From Eubacterium sp. CAG:180 (GTDB lineage Bacteria; Bacillota; Clostridia; Oscillospirales; Acutalibacteraceae), in contig HF993133.1 in the NCBI GenBank assembly GCA_000432435.1, positions 5,151 through 39,059 of the forward strand: a stretch of DNA of 33,909 nt, written 5' to 3'. Position 1 is the stretch's first letter; the number at the start of each line of letters is the position of its first letter. Under the pieces are notes generated by a model that was given only the letters and a program-made list of their open reading frames with translations, was not told the origin of the DNA and ran no database searches. Of this stretch, positions 31,964-33,909 are shown piece by piece. Made by a program: the position numbers and the translations under genes.

Positions 31964-33909
31964 TTATTTCTTGCCTTTTTTAGCGAGCTTTTCGGCTTTT
32001 TTCTGTGCCTTGTATGCGGCGTCCTCAGCCTTAAGTCTTTCAACCTCGGCGTCTCTTGCCTTTTTAGCCTCTGCCTCACGCTCTTTTGCCTCGTCATAGA
32101 GAGCCTCTATCTCACCGAAATGCTGATAGTACTTCTCCTGATTTATAAGGCGTTCGGCGTCAAGATACGGCTTTGCGGCACGGTTAAAGTATGCGTGCCT
32201 ATCCATTTCCTTCTTAGACATATCGCGCGCCTGCTTGCGCTCGCTTGCAGTCTTTTTGATATCTGCACGAAGCATCTGAACCTTTTCGCTGTTGCCTGCC
32301 TTTTTGGCGTCGCTAAGCTCGGTATAAAGCGTCTTGAGTCTGTCGTCGCAAGCGTCCTCTTGGTCAAAGTACTTCTCAAGCACGGAGAAGTCAAGGCGCT
32401 CGAACTTAACTGACGGGTCGCCGTAATACTTCTGTATGGCCTTATAAGCTGACTTTTTCTTCTTGGCAACAGAAATCGCAAACTTGCGTATCTGCTTTTC
32501 TTCGCTGTCGGTCTTGGGAAGAGCCTTAGCCTCGGCAAGCTCCTTGTTTATATCGTCAAGAGTGATTTTGCGGAGACCTTCAAGTCCGCCGTCGTAAACC
32601 TTTTTATATGTCTTGAGCTGATACTTAACAAGATTAGACGAGAACTTATCAAGCTCCTCGCATACGAATTTGGCAATCTCAATGTCCTCATTCTTCTGAA
32701 CAGCTGCCTTGTAAGCCTTTTTCTGAGCCTTCTTTTCGGCCTTGTCGCTGATGCCCTTGTACCACTTTTTGCTGACATCAACGGGCTTTTCGGCGGCGAG
32801 AGCTCTTGACTCTCTGATTATATCGACAGCCTCTACAAGCTCTTTATCCTCAATGGCGCCGTTGTTGTAGTCCTCAAACATAGCGCGTACCTTGAGCACC
32901 TTAACCACGGACTTCTGTTTTCTCTCGTTAAAGTCATACCAGAAATAAGGTACAACGTTGAGAAGAGCACCGAGAGCCGAGAAGAGTATGAGCACCTTCA
33001 ATAAGTTTTCGAGAATATTCGGGTCGTAAAGTGCGGAATATGCGTTGCTGTAATTGTTCTGGCCGTTTGCCATCTGTTCGGAGAGGATTTCACCTACGGT
33101 TTTGCCGTCGCCGAGCATTCTGCCGAGAATGTCGGGATTTGATGTGACGGCGAGAGCGTTATCGGTTGTGATACCGCCTCTCTTGTATACTACGGGAAGA
33201 ACGGCACTCGTAAGAAGTGCGATAACGGTACCGATTGTAGCAACTGCCGAGAACATACCGTCAATTCTCTCACCGCTCTTATACTGCTGATAATCACGAA
33301 TGTCTGCCTGAATTGCGGGGTTTAAAATAAGCGCAAACGAACCCATAAACGCATTGAGGTAAAGGCAGCCCATAATAGCCCAAATGGTGGAGCCGTTCAT
33401 CTGAGAGGTAAACGGAAGCATCATAAGAATGAATATGATATTCATAATATTCGTAACAACAAGCACGAATTTTTTGCCCCATTTTCTGATGCACATGGGA
33501 GCTAATATCATACCCCAAAGCGAAGCGTTGCCGTAAATGGTAACAACAAGTCCGTATACGTTACCGGAGCAAACTCCGCCGTAGTTATAAAGCCAATAGA
33601 GAACATTTGCGTACGATGCCTCAAGGAAGCCTATCCAGCCGGCAAAGGAGATTATCCAGAAGTACTTGTTGCCGGCAACCTCTCTGAGAGCGTCGGAGAA
33701 CTTGATTTGAATTACGTGCGTTCTCGCCTGAACTATCTTTTCCTGAGTGTTCTTATAAACGAGTATGCAAAGAAGTATGCCGCCGATACCAATTATCGGA
33801 TAAAGAAGTCTGTAAACACGGATGTCGGTCGAATTCGTGTGGAAAACATTCTGAGCTATAATCGGTGTAATAAGGTTTACTATGGTCGGAGCGAGTGAAT
33901 AAACGACGC
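31964..33909 (-). CDS. GPH/MFS_2 family sugar transporter with long charged tail, partial
   Basis: The frame stays open from its stop at 31964 to the right edge (648 codons), so the true start lies outside the window. The visible membrane part has the GPH (MelB-like) pattern with repeated membrane segments and DYQQYKSGERIDGMFSA, matching the family's DYGEWKTG(K/R)R(I)EG region. Such proteins carry sugars or glycosides with a cation. The membrane part ends near 32914 (FWYDFNERKQK). About 315 further residues are rich in Lys, Ala, Glu and Asp, look alpha-helical or coiled-coil, and are probably cytoplasmic. Typical GPH carriers end shortly after this point at 450-500 residues. A terminator follows the gene. 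The substrate cannot be inferred; no glycosidase gene is adjacent in the window. Confidence 0.88.
   Translation of the reverse strand, partial: VVYSLAPTIVNLITPIIAQNVFHTNSTDIRVYRLLYPIIGIGGILLCILVYKNTQEKIVQARTHVIQIKFSDALREVAGNKYFWIISFAGWIGFLEASYANVLYWLYNYGGVCSGNVYGLVVTIYGNASLWGMILAPMCIRKWGKKFVLVVTNIMNIIFILMMLPFTSQMNGSTIWAIMGCLYLNAFMGSFALILNPAIQADIRDYQQYKSGERIDGMFSAVATIGTVIALLTSAVLPVVYKRGGITTDNALAVTSNPDILGRMLGDGKTVGEILSEQMANGQNNYSNAYSALYDPNILENLLKVLILFSALGALLNVVPYFWYDFNERKQKSVVKVLKVRAMFEDYNNGAIEDKELVEAVDIIRESRALAAEKPVDVSKKWYKGISDKAEKKAQKKAYKAAVQKNEDIEIAKFVCEELDKFSSNLVKYQLKTYKKVYDGGLEGLRKITLDDINKELAEAKALPKTDSEEKQIRKFAISVAKKKKSAYKAIQKYYGDPSVKFERLDFSVLEKYFDQEDACDDRLKTLYTELSDAKKAGNSEKVQMLRADIKKTASERKQARDMSKKEMDRHAYFNRAAKPYLDAERLINQEKYYQHFGEIEALYDEAKEREAEAKKARDAEVERLKAEDAAYKAQKKAEKLAKKGKK

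Overview
The window looks like a chromosomal segment of a low-to-mid GC, spore-forming Gram-positive anaerobe of the class Clostridia, probably a gut Oscillospirales/Ruminococcaceae-type bacterium. The clues are a YpeB germination protein, a FHA/SEDS/PBP cell-wall operon, class B sortases, a pectinase-family hydrolase, strong TTGACA-17-TATAAT-type promoters, GGAGG ribosome sites and several TTG starts. This placement is inferred from gene content; there is no rRNA. I see no tRNA, CRISPR array, insertion sequence, phage or plasmid gene.

Layout. (1) 1-5709, minus strand: a secreted cohesin-like protein cut by the window edge, with its own promoter; then a cell-wall operon (double-FHA protein, FtsW/RodA-type glycosyltransferase, class B penicillin-binding protein) followed by a cytoplasmic GH28 polygalacturonase-like enzyme. 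(2) 5771-9248, plus: galactose mutarotase followed by ilvN-leuC-leuD of branched-chain amino acid synthesis, ended by a terminator. (3) 9334-13351, plus: an OmpR-type response regulator, its histidine kinase and a membrane HtrA/DegP protease, ended by a perfect palindrome. (4) 13359-15089, minus: a small lipoprotein built of 11-residue repeats, and YpeB. (5) 15158-25469, plus: one strong promoter followed by nine closely packed genes with no terminator seen until 25427. They are a cysteine desulfurase, thiI, pncC, two tandem class B sortases, a large membrane protein, galE, lemA and a TPM-domain protein. (6) 25540-31738, plus: pyrimidine-nucleoside phosphorylase, thioredoxin reductase, a structured intergenic region, a DUF554 membrane protein, and the trkA-trkH potassium uptake pair. 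(7) 31878-33909, minus: a GPH-family sugar transporter with a very long charged tail, cut by the right edge.

The most unusual object is the large membrane protein at 20644-22821. Its cytoplasmic half reads as a degenerate full-length CinA (MoCF-like domain plus CinA-C/PncC-like domain that has lost the active-site motif). One membrane helix connects this to an extracytoplasmic SpoIID/LytB-like peptidoglycan domain with altered key residues. It lies three genes downstream of a normal pncC and directly after two sortases, so the cluster may be an undescribed system linking a pseudoenzyme derived from NAD-salvage enzymes to cell-surface assembly. Other points of interest are the long N- and C-terminal extensions on the sortases, the 11-mer repeat lipoprotein, two RNA-structure candidates in 27887-28077, and a possible sorting signal in the truncated cohesin-like protein.
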